DNA of 64,000 nucleotides from Beaufortia kweichowensis (Eukaryota > Chordata > Actinopteri > Cypriniformes > Gastromyzontidae). Made by a program: the position numbers and the translations under genes. The notes beneath the pieces were generated by a model. That model saw only the letters and a program-made list of their open reading frames with translations. It was not told the origin of the DNA and searched no databases. Of this stretch, positions 1 to 12,129 are shown piece by piece (within the stretch, counting starts at the first letter, position 1; each line of letters opens with the position of its first letter). The stretch covers positions 8,328,075 to 8,392,074 of the forward strand of contig CM032811.1 in NCBI GenBank assembly GCA_019155185.1. Direction: 5' to 3'.

Positions 1-353
1 CACTGCCAGTTCAAGACTGGCTGATGACAGGATCATTATCTTCTATCATGTTCATGTGCTTTACTGGTACAGTCAAATTTTAAACTGTTCTGGTGAATCT
101 ACTGGTTAGAAGAATGACCATGAAGAGGCGTATGAGATATGTATCTTATGTTAGCATACTTGTTATTCTACAGTGTGCAAATGGCTTAAGTATCTACTGC
201 TTCAAGAGGAACAGTGGGCATAGTTGATTTCATTTTCAGGAAGTTGAAGTGACGTCAAGCCACTCAGGCACTGCCTGGAAAAGCTTGATTTAAACTGTAG
301 TCAGAGTCTGATGAGGCTGAAAGTCACGTACACCATCGAAAACCTCTTGACAT
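1..353. other. Unassigned AT-rich sequence
   Basis: No exon-like stretch with paired splice sites and no repeat structure was seen. It is taken as intron or intergenic background left of the first MITE. Confidence 0.5.
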
Positions 354-584
354 ATGTAACACTGTCTGTGAAAACCCATTTTTGTGATATACTGTTTTCT
401 GCATAAAACAATGTAAAGTACATTCTGTGAAAATATAATCCTGATATATTTAATATTGACTGAGTCAGGACATGTTAAAGATTGAAATCATAGTGATTTT
501 TATAGGTGAAATCAAACTTTGATGCTCATTAGCTCCGAATTTGATTTTTAAGACGTTTTAGCCTTTTCACAGACAGGGTCACAT
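354..584 (+). mobile_element. MITE, family GTGACCCTGTCTGTG, copy 1
   Basis: A roughly 230 bp element without coding capacity. The left end reads TGTAACACTGTCTGTGAAAA and the right end TTTTCACAGACAGGGTCACA, which are imperfect inverted repeats. The interior (a CATAAAACAATGTAAAG-like segment, then GTGAAATCAAACTTTGATGC) recurs at 3245, 9198 and, inverted, at 46034. The structure is that of a non-autonomous cut-and-paste DNA transposon. The superfamily cannot be assigned without target-site analysis. It carries several substitutions relative to the other copies, so it is an old insertion. Confidence 0.8.
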
Positions 585-1220
585 TTGTAATTGTATACTT
601 TTTTAAACCTATTATTATTTGCTATCATTTCCATACCCATAGTAACATCACTTCATTACATCAATAAATTACTGTATAAAATCAAACTATACCCTTTTTA
701 CTTTATTAATGCATGCTGCCAGTCTTACTGTAGACAAATTATCCAAAGTATTTTTTTATATAATTTTCTCAGTTCTCGTGATCTAATCAAACATATTGAC
801 TTCCTTGTTTTTCCTTGTTACTTTGTTTTTCTAATTTTCTTGCTAAGGCAGTGCTGATGTCCAGCTGTGTCACAGCTCCTCCAACCACCAGTCACATATC
901 AAGTGATTCATTGTTGTGTTCAAGTCCCATCTTGATAGTTAAAGCCCCATCATTTTGTATTTTGTTTAATTTTGTTGAAATATGTCACAATATTGTCACA
1001 ATACACAAGTCTATTGTAATTTTTTAATTCATGTTAACTATTGGCACAGTTAGAAAGATAATGGCAGCATTATCTACAACAGACAATAAAACAGCATATA
1101 AATATCGGTTTGTCTATTGTTAACAATAACCAATAGCTTGGATGGTCTATGTGATGTCATCCAAAAATTATTCCCATTGCTAAACTGTTTTTTGAACTAT
1201 CATGCATTAAATAACTATAA
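585..1220. other. AT-rich sequence, nothing assignable
   Basis: Two short overlapping open frames (591-857 and 815-1027) fall here, but their composition is AT-driven and no splice signals or family motifs support them. I see no gene. Confidence 0.5.
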
Positions 1221-1427
1221 GTGTGTAGTTGACAAATAAATATGTGACTGTGTCCTATGGTGTGACAGCAAAAATGTAGAAAAAAATATACAAATAGCAT
1301 GAGAGATTTATCTTCATTGCTGGAGGTACAAATAGGGTGAGAAATATTTATCTATATTTATTTTAATTTTTTTTACATTTTTTGTATGTCACACCATAGG
1401 ACATATACATGTGTCAACTATCCACAT
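1221..1427. mobile_element. Long-arm foldback MITE
   Basis: The left arm (1221-1285) and right arm (about 1362-1427) are inverted copies of each other. Both share the core TGTCCTATGGTGTGACA (and its complement), a T-rich or A-rich inner stretch and an outer GTTGACA block. The loop of about 80 bp is AT-rich. With arms of about 60 bp and no ORF, this is a foldback-type non-autonomous DNA element that could form a long hairpin. Confidence 0.75.
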
Positions 1428-3244
1428 ACAATACATTATGACCAGGTGTGTATTAACAATGTAAAGGTTTGTTTAGACCTCTTTTTGACCTCAAATTTTT
1501 TTAATACTTTTGCGAAGTACTTTAAAAAACAATTGTTTAAAGCAAAATAGACAACATTATGTTGTCTAGACGCAGCTGCAACTGAGCTTGACAAAACAAT
1601 TCTTGATATTTTTAAAAATGTAGATCCACAGATGTGTATTAAAACCAAACGTGAACTTCTGTTCTTTGTCATGCATGCGTAATAGCAAGCGATGGAAGTC
1701 ATATACAGCGAGAGAAAGCAGCTCATTAGTCACCGCTGTCCTGAATGTTCAGTTGTGTTAGCAGATGCTGTGGCTCATTGCATATCTCGCCTTTAATCAA
1801 CTGAAGAGCACAAACTAAGCCTCTCTTAGCCTCTCTTATAAACTCATTGTTTAGAGAAGAGACACATTTAATACCTCTCAAACTTAGTTATTTAGTCTAG
1901 TGACGAAGCTCCAGTGTTCTCCTGCATAACCCCACGGTCATGAAGCATGACACTGGGTCAACAGCGTTTGGCTTCGTTCACTGTTCCACAGCCGCACAGG
2001 GGTGAGCTGAGATGGGTGTCCCCTCTTGGGATAATAACACATTTACCAGTCGAGTGGACCGGGACAGGTTAGGCACAGAACAGAGAGAACAGCTCTGCTC
2101 AAGCATGCTCATGCATCTCAATTTGGCACCTGCTACGTATGAGGGCTTTTAGGTCAGAGAGGAGAATAAAGTCTGGCTGTAAGAGCATCGGACTGAGATT
2201 ATTACCCGTTCGTGGTGAACAGCTCTCCGCTGTGATATATAGCATGTTGTGTACACATCATAGTGTTCAATCATAACCAAACATAGTCTTTTGACCGGAC
2301 TGCTTGATGTTAGCACTCTTGACATGAACGTTTCCGAGTGAAATTTCAAATGTTCCATACTTGGGATGAGCAAAACTATACATTTTCATCTATTATGCTG
2401 GTTTGAGGTTCATCTAATCCTAATCTGATATTTATGGGGGATGAACTGTATACGTGCCTTATATTTCTTACATTTATAAAAAGGTAGATGAAGCACAACA
2501 GAACGCAGTGTTATCAGGACATGTTTTTTTAACATTCATTACACTTGACAATGCATCTTAAAAATGCAAATCTGTGAGGTGCATTTTTGGGAGTGGGTTT
2601 ATCGTGCAAGCTGTCTAATAGCTGAAGCACAGCATGATGTCCAAAAACTAATTAAAGTATTACCACTAAAAGTATTAAGAAAGAAAGATATCCAAAAAAA
2701 TATGATAAGCTAGCCGGCTTTACTAATTGACTGTTTGCTGGTGACTGGATGACCATAGTGACTCATTGTAGGTCATTTATGGAGTAAACAAAATAGATGC
2801 AACAAATTCTGTGAAATTTTAAACAAGCAGGAACTTTATATATTATTATTATTAGATGACCTATATTGATGGATATCTGTGGAATCTATGGAGTCGTTGT
2901 GGCAATGTGAAGAACCTCAAATGGTTCCTCAAAGATCTTTCTGTTTTTTACAGTTTTTTACAGTATATCTTCTTTTAAGACAAGATAAACACAGATGGAG
3001 GTTAATCAAGAATCTCATTTAATCAAACTTGTTTGTGCAGAGAACACACATTAACGCATGATATGACTTGACAGACAAAAACTAGCTCTGAGATATTGTT
3101 TATTTCACATGAACATTATTTAAAAAGCAGTTCCTCCTCCGCTTATTAGCAGGATTTGCTAAGACAAGCATCACTGTTACTGTTGTGAATACTTTGAGAA
3201 TATTAAACAAAACCAAAACAAAGTTTGGGCATCAGATATTGATA
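1428..3244. other. Non-coding stretch with one moderately GC-rich patch
   Basis: The 1740-2160 part is less repetitive and richer in GC than its surroundings and could hold a regulatory element. At 2910-2950 a degenerate stretch resembles the common fish repeat built from AAGAACC and GGTTCTT blocks. Neither strand offers a convincing exon. Confidence 0.4.
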
Positions 3245-3476
3245 TGTGACCCTGCCTGTGAAAGTCGTTTTCTACAGAAATTCATCCTACATAATAGATA
3301 AGAGAAATATTACTTCTGGGAAAATATAACCTTGAAAAGTTTAATACTGACTGAGTAATCACATGTGAAATATTGAAATCATAAAGATATTTATGGGTGA
3401 AATCACACTTTGATTCTCGTTATCTCATAATTAAATGTTTAGGCTTTAGCCTGGTTTTCACAGACAGAGTCTTATA
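3245..3476 (+). mobile_element. MITE, family GTGACCCTGTCTGTG, copy 2
   Basis: It begins TGTGACCCTGCCTGTGAAAG and ends GGTTTTCACAGACAGAGTC, near-perfect inverted termini. The interior aligns along its length with copies 1 and 3 (ATCATAAAGATATTTATGGG, TTGATTCTCGTTATCTCATA). It is about 232 bp with no ORF. Its orientation matches copies 1 and 3 and is opposite to copy 4. Confidence 0.85.
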
Positions 3477-3788
3477 TAGCAAATCATGAAGCTTGTTAAA
3501 GTGCACTTTCAAAGTAAATTTTAGATTTTTGTCTGGTGTACAACTGGTGTGCATTGAAAAAGTTATTTTTATTTTGCTTAGTGACCAAACAAATGTGTAT
3601 GTACAATAAACACAGCATAAATGATACACTTGCTGTAAGAGTGAAGTACAAAAATCTAATCTTAAGTAATGGCATGCTTAAGATTTATGCTGCATGCATT
3701 TAATGGCACTGTGGTAAACAAGTAATTAACAGGTGAGACTACACACAAGCGACAGCCTGTTTGTGAAAAGCTGGCACTATGTAATTAC

Positions 3789-3868
3789 CTTCACTTTCTG
3801 GATAGCAGGATATGGCAGCTCCTAATGGGGTTTCAGCATCCCATAGCATGCGCACTTCACCGGTATAT
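3789..3868 (-). CDS. Candidate internal exon, unknown product
   Basis: On the minus strand an acceptor (TTAATTTGACAG) precedes 80 bp that end in GAAG followed by the donor GTAATT. Only one of three frames is open. It takes one base to finish a codon, then gives 26 codons including GEVRMLWDAET and AAISCYPESE, and leaves one base. Local GC is about 50% in an AT-rich setting. The GEVRMLWDAET string faintly resembles a WD-repeat strand, which is only an impression. The entry phase matches the exit phase of the weak candidate at 14929-15011. A 26-codon open frame can arise by chance, so the call rests on the splice sites and composition. Confidence 0.3.
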
Positions 3869-5417
3869 CTGTCAAATTAATGAATTGTCTAGACACGTAC
3901 AGATTCATATTAAATAATAGAAAGAGAGAATGCAGGTAGCGCTTACCCCGAATAGTTCATTTCTCCTTTTCATCTGCTCCTCTCCACTTACCATACTGGC
4001 AGATCATGGGGAAACGCGGGCGACTTGATTGAGCTTGTATGCCTGAGTGGAATTTCCTCATTTTCCAAACACTAGTCTGAGTGGGCCACTCGCCGCCCGG
4101 TTATTTGTCACGAGAGCCGTATCTATATGTGTAGTGAGTTATTTCTGTGGTTTTTAGACTGTGGATGGGTGTGTGTGTGTAAAAGAGCATAGGCTGTTAT
4201 CATCCACAAACAGCGAGGGGTGAGATAAGTGGGATGCTTCAGACGGTTCTCTCTCTTCCGCCTGCTTCGCTGTCTCTCAAGTCCAACTCTTGCTCTGGTT
4301 GCCTATGTTCCTTCCACAAGTTTCACTAAACCCAAGCTGTGCTCATCGGCCTGGCCTTGTTTCAGATGATCAGCTTATTTAACACCTAAAGTGCTAAACA
4401 GTTTCCCCACTTCAGTGCAAAAAAAAAAAAATTTCAGTCGATTTGCATAATTCGTTAAAACAATGTGCAAATTAATAGATCTATCAGCACAATTAATGGT
4501 CTTCTATTTTTTTTACAGACTTTTTGTTTCACTATCTGCAAAACAAGGCCCACCGAAGGGCACTGTGTTAAATCAAGATTGATTCATTCGCTTGGGTAGA
4601 GCACTCAAGAGTTAAACGCTAAAGATCGGCAGGCTTTTTTGGATCTTTGGCTGAACTTTCATCCTTATCGTTCTCATGATGGTAGATTTACTGTTGAAAT
4701 TTGGCCGATGAGCCGTGAGTCAGAGCGGCGCAGCTGACTAGTTGGTGTAAGGCGGGTGTGGGTGGTGTGCACTACTGTATGATGACTCTGTGTGCCAGCA
4801 TCATCTCCATCATAATCAGGCCTGAAGGCATGGAGCAGAGATGGCTGGGACTGCACACATCAGACTCAGCTCATCTTATGAGGTCAGGAGGACATGCTCT
4901 TAGTACTTGCTTTCATCATCCTGGGAAACTCAACACAGGATGGAGAAAACTAGCAATCATCTACCCACCCTAGTATCAGCAAGGCTGCCTCGCTCTTATT
5001 AGCGTGTCTAATTAAACCCACAAACGTAATGTAAGGACAGGAAGCAGATATATGGGCTTTAGTTAGCAATTACGCTTGCACTGTAAAAATGGCTTAATCG
5101 GCAAGGGAGGAAGGCGCTGGGTAATATGTGTGGTTTGATCTTCTGTCTGGTATTGATTCAGGACTTGATGTCAGTGCAGTGATTACTCAACCCTAGTCTG
5201 TTCCAAAGCCATCGCTCTTCTCCACGGGCTCGCACCTGCAGCCTGACACGTCCAATAGTCAATCAGATCCATTGCTCCAAATTACGTTTAGTGAACCTTT
5301 CGGGCCGTTTTTTTTTCTTTCGATGTACTCTTATTCCTGCTTCTGTGGAAAGCATCACGTTATTGCTATACTTAAAGGTCTGCAATAAGATTAGTGATGG
5401 TTTTTAAAAGTGTTAGC
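3869..5417. other. Non-coding stretch, partly GC-elevated
   Basis: A minus-strand pair near 3988-4040 (acceptor CCACTCAG, donor GTAAGTGG) encloses 51 bp, but no frame joins in register to the 3789-3868 candidate. The 4690-5000 and 5170-5300 segments have high complexity and few repeats, as conserved non-coding DNA often does. There is a 13-base A run near 4418. Confidence 0.35.
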
Positions 5418-5658
5418 CTTAAAGGAGATCCAAAATTTTTTGCATTTATTCACCCTCATGTCATTCAAAACCTGTATGACTTTCTTTTTTCTGCAGAACA
5501 CAAAAGAAGATATTTTGAAGAATGTTGGTAACCAAACATGCAAAACACAAAACCACCTAAACATTTCTTAAAATATCTTCTTTTGTGTTCTGCAGAAGAC
5601 ATGAGGGTGAATAAATGATGAAAGAGTTTTAATTTTGGGGTAAACTATCCCTTCAAAG
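5418..5658. mobile_element. Near-complete MITE with GGGATAGTT-type ends
   Basis: The left end TTAAAGGAGATCCAAAATTT and right end AAACTATCCCTTCAAAG are imperfect inverted termini. Near the middle, about 30 bp of CTGCAGAACACAAAAGAAGA is followed by its near-perfect complement TCTTCTTTTGTGTTCTGCAG, so the element is a nested palindrome. The strings TTCACCCTCATGTCATTC and CCTGTATGACTTTCTTT are typical of a very abundant cyprinid MITE family. No transposase is present. Degenerate ends of this family recur through the window. Confidence 0.85.
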
Positions 5659-7040
5659 CTAGAATTTTAGGATTTCTATTTTCATACTCTTTCTTGTGCT
5701 TGTTATTTCTCGGGTAGTTTAGTTGTGAACCATTGCATGTCTACAGATGTTTAATAGTTTGTCTAGATTCTGTCACTCTCAATGCGGTTAAGAGTTTTGT
5801 GTTATTTCTATTAAAAGCCCAATGCCCTGCTGAGTCCTGTGGGGGGTGGAAAAGGCATTTAATTCCCTGTAGCACAGCAGAGACAATTTAACACTGTTGT
5901 AATGAATCAGATCTGAAGTTCTGCAATGTTTCTTTGAGATGGCTATAGCGATGGGCATTAAAACACAGAGTAATGAAGACAGAGTGGTCTGAGAATAATA
6001 AATGTCTCTTTCTCCTTCTCTGTCACATAAATCCTTTTGAGATTCTGTCTGAATTTCAATTCATGTGTGTGATGTGAGCAGTAAACTGAAGTTTTGACAG
6101 TACATCACAGTAAATTACTGGAATTTATGTTTGGTTTATGTTATAATATCTTGTTTAAAATGGGATGGTTCCTCAACCTCTGCATTGGTGGCATGGAAAC
6201 AGATTTGTACATTTTGGCAAATGTAGCAAAACATTGATATTGACATTGATAAAAAACTTTCAGTTCTCCTTTTTGTCTCTCCTGAATGTTGAAAGTTCCT
6301 GAGGAGGAATTAAAGCAGAAACAAACAAGCCAAACAGTAAAAAACAGACTATAGTTTCTTGTCATTTGTGAGTGCAGCGTGTGACAAGATCTCTTCTGAA
6401 GCTCTAAATAAGATGTATTGTGAGATTAAAGCGTACTAATAAACTAAAACTAAAGAACTAATAAAACACACAAGAGATCTCAGAGTTTAGATTTCTGGGA
6501 CTTTCAAGCACTTTTTGGTCAGCTTCATTTCTCATTACATACTGATTGACCCATAATTCCCTGTCTAATTTTTCTCAGGTTTTTTGGAGGTGATGAGAAA
6601 CCTCGCTTCGCCTCACCACTGGTGATTATTTTTTATTCCCCCAGTGTTAAAATAAAGTGAAACAACCCATGCAATAAAATGAGCAAAGATTTTAATGGAT
6701 TATAATAACAGTAAATTGGGTTCTTATATTAGATATCACCAGAGAGTTTTCCTATGATTAAGAAGCCAGTTCTTTTCCTCCGTTTGTGTATTTGAATATT
6801 ATTTGTCCTCTAGTGAAAAGTGTACATAGCAAATCCTTTGAGCATAAGAGATGTAAGAGTGATAAAGGATACCTTTTGTATTCTGTCATAGAGGTCACAT
6901 TTTTATTAGCCCATGTTATTTTTACAATTTTAATTTATTGCCTTTCAAAGTTTGGCATTCGTTTTTCTCTCCTCAGTGTCCTTGGAATACACTTTACCTC
7001 CCTCAGACTTCATCTGATAACCATGCAGGGAATTACATAG
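5659..7040. other. AT-rich intron-like or intergenic sequence
   Basis: A + strand acceptor at 6576 (CTAATTTTTCTCAG) precedes a short open stretch to 6621 (GDEKPRF...), but its donor is poor (GTGATT), so I did not call an exon. The remaining open frames are short and AT-driven. Confidence 0.35.
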
Positions 7041-7800
7041 TGCCGGTTGACCCCCGACCCATCGCTGAGGGGTTGTGGGCACGTCGGGCAAAGCAAAGTG
7101 CCAATTTTTTCTGTTTGTCTAGCTAAACCGCTGCTATGAAATGATGTTTTGGCAAACGAGTCCCCACGTTGGTATGTTTCAGCCAGTATCTCATTATTCT
7201 CACTTTGGGGTCAGGTGTGCTCACTACTTCATGCTGGCTATTACAGGCGGCGCCCCCTCCCAAGTGTCAGATCCTGTTGTGTCTGTTGTCGGATTTGATA
7301 TGTCACCTGCATCCTCCTTGGGGCCCGGTCTCCCGTAATCAAACCACGTCAGGATTATCCACACCAACCCTTGCTCCAGGTGGACTGTCACACCAGCTTT
7401 ATGGCACGTCCGCCTGCCTCCGTTGCCCACACTGGGCTGCGGTGTTGTTTGACTGCAGAATGTCAGTGCTAATGCACGACAGAGGCGCATTTTCCCGCTG
7501 GGCTTAGACAGGCATGGCAGCGGTCTGGCTGGCGACCAACATTCTCGCTGTTGTGTTGTCCAAACCTCCATTTCTCAGCGATTTTGTCCCCTTCCCAGAC
7601 ACTATGACATTTCCTCTTGCGAACATGCTGCGCCCGGTCTGTCTTTAATGTTTAATGTCAAATAGGAGCTTAATTGTGCCATCATGGCAAAACTGATAAA
7701 AACGGACCATTATGTCTGGCTGTCCAAGCACAACGTTAATGAATGGCCACAATTAGCAGGGACTTGGTGAATCACGGTGGTCTATTCAGACAGCGTGGAA
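7041..7800. promoter_or_regulatory. Candidate conserved non-coding block
   Basis: About 760 bp with clearly higher GC and sequence complexity than its neighbours. Long open frames occur on both strands (7169-7507 plus, 7224-7571 minus), which is expected from GC-driven loss of stop codons and argues against either being real. The 7640-7760 portion is dense in homeodomain-like TTAAT and ATTA cores (GGAGCTTAATTGTGCC, CACAACGTTAATGAATGGCC). No domain is recognisable in any frame. An enhancer-like element is the best reading, but conservation is not tested. Confidence 0.35.
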
Positions 7801-9197
7801 TATTGAAACATTAAGCGCACATAAAAAGCAATAAAATGGTTATATAAACGTAACATTTTAAGACACCTCTTTTCCATCTTCCATACCACTAGTGCCTGTT
7901 TTACAATACTCTTGCATTTTAATGGTTATGTAATGTAGACACTGAGGAATGTGTATTTGTTAGTTGAGGTCAAAAAGGACAAATTGATGCTGGGTTTGCT
8001 AAGATTGCTTAAGGCATGAAAAAAAGAAACTATATATAGAAAGATATATACAGTAACTGTGTATCAGACAGCTACTTTATCATGTAGATCTGCATTTTTA
8101 ACAAATTCAAGTTTGAGGTAAAGTAATAGTTGTATAAAACTAAATATAGATGGAAAAGACAGTATTTCCAATGACGAACATTTCATCAGTGCAAGTGTTA
8201 ATCAGAAATCAGTGCCTTGCAACCAGTGTAATTACATACAGTAAAATTAATCCAGTCTTACTAATGATTTCCATGCTTCCCTATTCCCACAGGCACCATA
8301 CTGCCCCAATCCATGCTAATATTGACACAGAAAAGGGTTTGTGATTTCCAGGGATAAGCTCTAATGACTGACTTTGACCCATCTGACTGGTTCTGGGCCA
8401 GTGGAGTATTCAGATCTTCCTCACCAGCCAATGCCAGTACGTGTTATTTTAATCCCTTTTTTACCCTTTCAGATTCAGGCTTATCTGATCCAACAGCAAG
8501 ATATATGCATACAAATGAGCAAGGTTCACCAGAAACCGCCCGATTACACGCACCTGTGTGTGCACCCTCTTAAAGAGCAGTAAGGAAAGCAGGATCAGAG
8601 CCAAGCCACGTATATGGTGATTTAAATGTTAATAATTAGAAACCTTTAATTCATTATGCCTTGCAGCTTTTGCACCTCTGTTGGCAGCGGCTTTTGTGTC
8701 AACCCGGGGCAGAAATCACATGGAGTAATTATCTCAACTACATACTCGCTCTATGTTTTAATAGAAGAATTTACTACTGTACCAAACCTGCACTGCCTTG
8801 ACCTTTACAGTCTTCATAAATTATTTGAAAGTATTTTGCTAATAAATTTGCATACAAACATACTATTTTTATAACGAAGTGTACATATGCAGGGTCCAAA
8901 ATTGTTCAATTGCTGAATGCACAAAGATGATTCAGTGCATTGAGTGAACTAAAGTCATTCAAACTGATTTGCGAACCAATTCAGATCAGTTTAATCAATT
9001 CTTTGTAAAGAATCAACCTAAAAGTGATTTCATTTGAGAATGCCCCGGTAAAAAGTCACAGCAAACTTGGAATAAACTACACATTTCATAATGCATTAAA
9101 ATAAAGTAATGGTACAAACATTATCCAGTGTAATGAAGTATATATATTTTTAACTAAACGCACTTGAGTGAAAGTACCCACCTTTAAAGTACATATT
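7801..9197. other. Non-coding stretch
   Basis: AT-rich with a slightly GC-richer patch at 8350-8580. An acceptor-like CCCTTTCAG at about 8472 precedes an open frame, but no good donor follows. I see no gene. Confidence 0.4.
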
Positions 9198-9434
9198 TGT
9201 GATGATGTCTGTGAAAACCCAGCTAAAGTCATTTACTGTTTTCATAAAATCATCCTACATAATGTAAAGAACATTCTGTGAAATTATAATCTTGATATCT
9301 TTAATATTGTCTGAGTAATGACATGTCAAAGATTAAAATCATAGTGATATTTATAGGTGAAATCAAACTTTGATGCTTGTCATCTCATAATTTGATTTTA
9401 AGACTTTAGCCTGGTTTTCACAGACAGGGTCACA
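9198..9434 (+). mobile_element. MITE, family GTGACCCTGTCTGTG, copy 3
   Basis: The right terminus GGTTTTCACAGACAGGGTCA is intact and the left terminus TGTGATGATGTCTGTGAAAA is slightly diverged. The interior is very close to copy 1 (ATTCTGTGAAATTATAATC, GATATTTATAGGTGAAATCA). It is about 237 bp and non-coding, in the same orientation as copies 1 and 2. Confidence 0.85.
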
Positions 9435-9535
9435 TTTACCAAAATATTATTTTCATGGTCGCAAACATACAAGACTAAACAAAAATATATATTTAAAGTA
9501 AACACATTTAGTTTTATAGTCAGTAAGTAGTATTT

Positions 9536-10015
9536 ATGGCCACTATTGGCAGGTGTGGCTCATGCGAGACTGTAAAAATCTCGTTCATTGTCTCTGAGAC
9601 GGCTGTGTGTTGCTATTCCCTCTATGATTCACGACGGCCTTGTGCTCCGCATCGATCGAAACAGGAGCACCTTGTGGCTGAAAGCTGGGAACTCACCCCC
9701 AGAGACACATGCGTGGCGTCTGAACACGAGGGCTATAACGCACAATCAAGGACGTATCTTGAGTGAGCGCGTCCTGCCTCAGAAAAGAACGTTGGTGAAT
9801 AAATGTTTGCGAAGTTTTGCCATGAGCGATCGTCTGGGGTGCAGGAATTTTTCACAGATGAAAATGATGATAGCCTCACTGATGTTAACATACGTCCTTT
9901 ATGGCTTGATATCAGCACATCTGCGGTGATTATTCCTGCCTCTCGATGCTCACACGCTCTGTGCTTTCCGCTGGACGTGGAGATCTGTACACTTGGCTGA
10001 CTGCTGAATGTCAAT
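9536..10015. promoter_or_regulatory. Candidate conserved non-coding block
   Basis: A GC-elevated, CpG-containing block (CACGACGGCC, GCATCGATCGAAAC, GAGCGATCGTCTGGGG) in AT-rich surroundings. It has open frames on both strands (9588-9929 plus, 9733-10014 minus) but no paired splice sites and no family motif. Regulatory or exonic origin cannot be told apart here. I favour non-coding. Confidence 0.3.
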
Positions 10016-10307
10016 GGGCATGCGGGATGTGTTCAAAATTCAGAGGGCATTTCTTGCGTTAGTGCATAACTGTAATTAGGTGGTCTTTCTATGTTATGCT
10101 TTCCTCTAATGGAGGCTATTACTTTCTTCTCTTCCTCCTTCAGTTTTATGATTTGAATATTACACTGTCTTTGGGTTAGAAACGTGAGCCTCAGGGTACG
10201 AACATGCAGCAAATTTGATTTGATGTGCTGCCAAATGTTTAATAAAGACTGGAGAGGTCAGGTCCAAAAGAGGAAGGGGCATGTAAACAACAGTATCAAG
10301 TATAATT

Positions 10308-10460
10308 GGTTAAAGGTGAAGTGTGTAATTTGTTGTTTTTTATGTTAAATACTATCTCCTATTTCAGCTTAATATAATAAACAATATGAAACACAAGTTA
10401 GCTGCTTGTTGCTTGATTTCCCCTGTGGTTCTGTGGTGCTATCAAAACATACATAATCAT
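10308..10460 (+). repeat. Degenerate fish MITE (GGTTAAAGGTGAAGTGTGTAA type)
   Basis: The opening TTAAAGGTGAAGTGTGTAAT is the start of a widespread cyprinid short repeat. A later stretch (TTGATTTCCCCTGTGGTTCT) fits the same type. A related start occurs at 17460. The right boundary is uncertain. Confidence 0.45.
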
Positions 10461-10760
10461 ATAAAATGTTTTCAAAATGTAAAATCATATTAGGTTATCA
10501 ATAGTATGATTCATGTAATAATGTGGCCATGACAACAGGGATAAGATCTAATAATTGTTAGCAAATATGAACTTTATCATTATGTTTAAAGGCTATAATT
10601 ACGAACACTTAATTTAAGCTTAAAGTGTAATTAATAAACTCAATTTAATAACTTTTTCTATAGATGTTCCACAGATTCTGTAATATTATGAATATATATA
10701 AGTAACAGAATTTATACCAATGCTTGAATAAATTGGATAAAAATAAAGGATTTTCCATGT

Positions 10761-11300
10761 TTGAATGATTTCTCCAAGCCCGTGCCTATTAACCTTCTTG
10801 TGCTCTCTATTAATCCTATGGAAATCCTTCAGTCAACGCGTGCTACTAATGTAAGCAGCCAAACAGAAAAGGAGACCTTTTCTGATTCCTTCCCTTTTTG
10901 TGCTTTCTTTACAATGCTGGATCTAAGTAGGATTATAGTTCCTGAAAAGCCTGCCTTTGTGTTCATATCAAACAGCGACATTAGGCTGAGTGTCAGGCGG
11001 CGAGATAGCAGGACGAGCAGTGCATGCTGGGAGAGACGCATGTGATCCACCACACAATGAATCTCAGTAGGCTGTGAACTTTCTGTCTGTCTCGAAGTCT
11101 TCCTGATATTTGTTTCTGTGCATGTGTGTGTGCGTGTGCTGCCCTGAGGTGGTTTGAGGGAGCTTGACACTGCCCTTTTCTGTGCCATCCTGTCTCCCTC
11201 ACTGTCAATCATCCACAGGCAGCCTGTCGACTGATTGGCCAGAACAGAGCTGTCGGTCTGGAGCTCGAGCGTGACCTTACTCTGCATTTCTCAGCCTCTT
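10761..11300. other. GC-elevated block with long chance frames
   Basis: A minus-strand open frame of 152 codons (10829-11287) overlaps plus-strand and other-frame openings. No acceptor and donor pair brackets it, and the protein shows no recognisable domain. The block reads as possible conserved non-coding DNA. I did not call a gene. Confidence 0.3.
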
Positions 11301-12129
11301 TGCACATATTTTCCATTTCACCTCTGAGATTTATCAAAAGCCATGGCTGCTCCTTCTGCGCTTCTCTAAACTGATGTGTGCTACTGCACTCCAACCTTGA
11401 CATTTCTGGACTTTTTGACATTTGTATTGTATATGTATGAGTCCAATACCTGGCTCTGTATCAGTATTAAAACTGGCTTTTTTCTGGTATTGATCAGACA
11501 AATCGATCTGACAAATCTGATACTGTAAGTTTGTTGAAGAAGACAAAAAGGACAAAAAAAGACCATATATGACTGTTTGCTGAATCTTGTCCTAATATTT
11601 TATTAGTACTTTTAACAAAAAAAGAAGTGTAGCCTACTTTAAGTTAATTTTAAGAAGTAAACTTTGTATGTGTACTTGTATGTGTAAGTGCACCTGAACT
11701 ACAATTGTTTTAAATTTCAGAAAATTTTATTTTTTATTGAAGGTATTTTTAAATATAATGTTTTATTTTATTTTACTTTAGTTGTATTGAAACAATAGCA
11801 AAGACTCATATAATAATAATATTTTCTTTATCTGTTGTTTTGCTAGTGGAAATGTACAAATTTAGTAGTCGAATTGGTTAACTCTGAACCTTGTTTAACA
11901 GTGTACTTACTTTAAGTATAACAGTAGTGACTTTTGAGTGCACAAATAGTTTACAACTACATTTTTCAAGTACATAAAACGTAGACTGAAAGTTTACTTT
12001 CTTATTTTAGTTAAGAACTGAAACTAATAGCACAATTCAGTACATTTCTTCATTGTAAGGCATCTCTTCATTTATAGTAAAAGCAAAAAAAAGAAAGGCA
12101 ATGATGGCAAGAATAGGGTAAGCAGTACT
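11301..12129. repeat. AT-rich stretch with a possible old inverted-repeat element
   Basis: TTAATTTTAAGAAGTAAACT (about 11645) is inverted at about 11988-12015 (AGTTTACTTTCTTATTTTAG), giving arms of about 20 bp around 330 bp. This may be an eroded MITE. No other feature is seen. Confidence 0.3.

Noticed and set aside
3989..4039. Minus-strand splice-bounded 51-bp segment
   Set aside because: One frame has a stop, one makes a stop at the junction with 3789-3868, and the third shifts that candidate out of frame.
7169..7571. Plus (112-codon) and minus (115-codon) ORFs over the same bases
   Set aside because: Mutually overlapping frames of similar length in GC-rich DNA indicate compositional openness, not genes.
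9588..9929. 113-codon plus-strand ORF
   Set aside because: Overlapped by an open minus-strand frame. No splice signals or domain.
10829..11287. 152-codon minus-strand ORF
   Set aside because: Lies in a GC-rich block open in several frames on both strands, with no bracketing splice sites and no recognisable domain.
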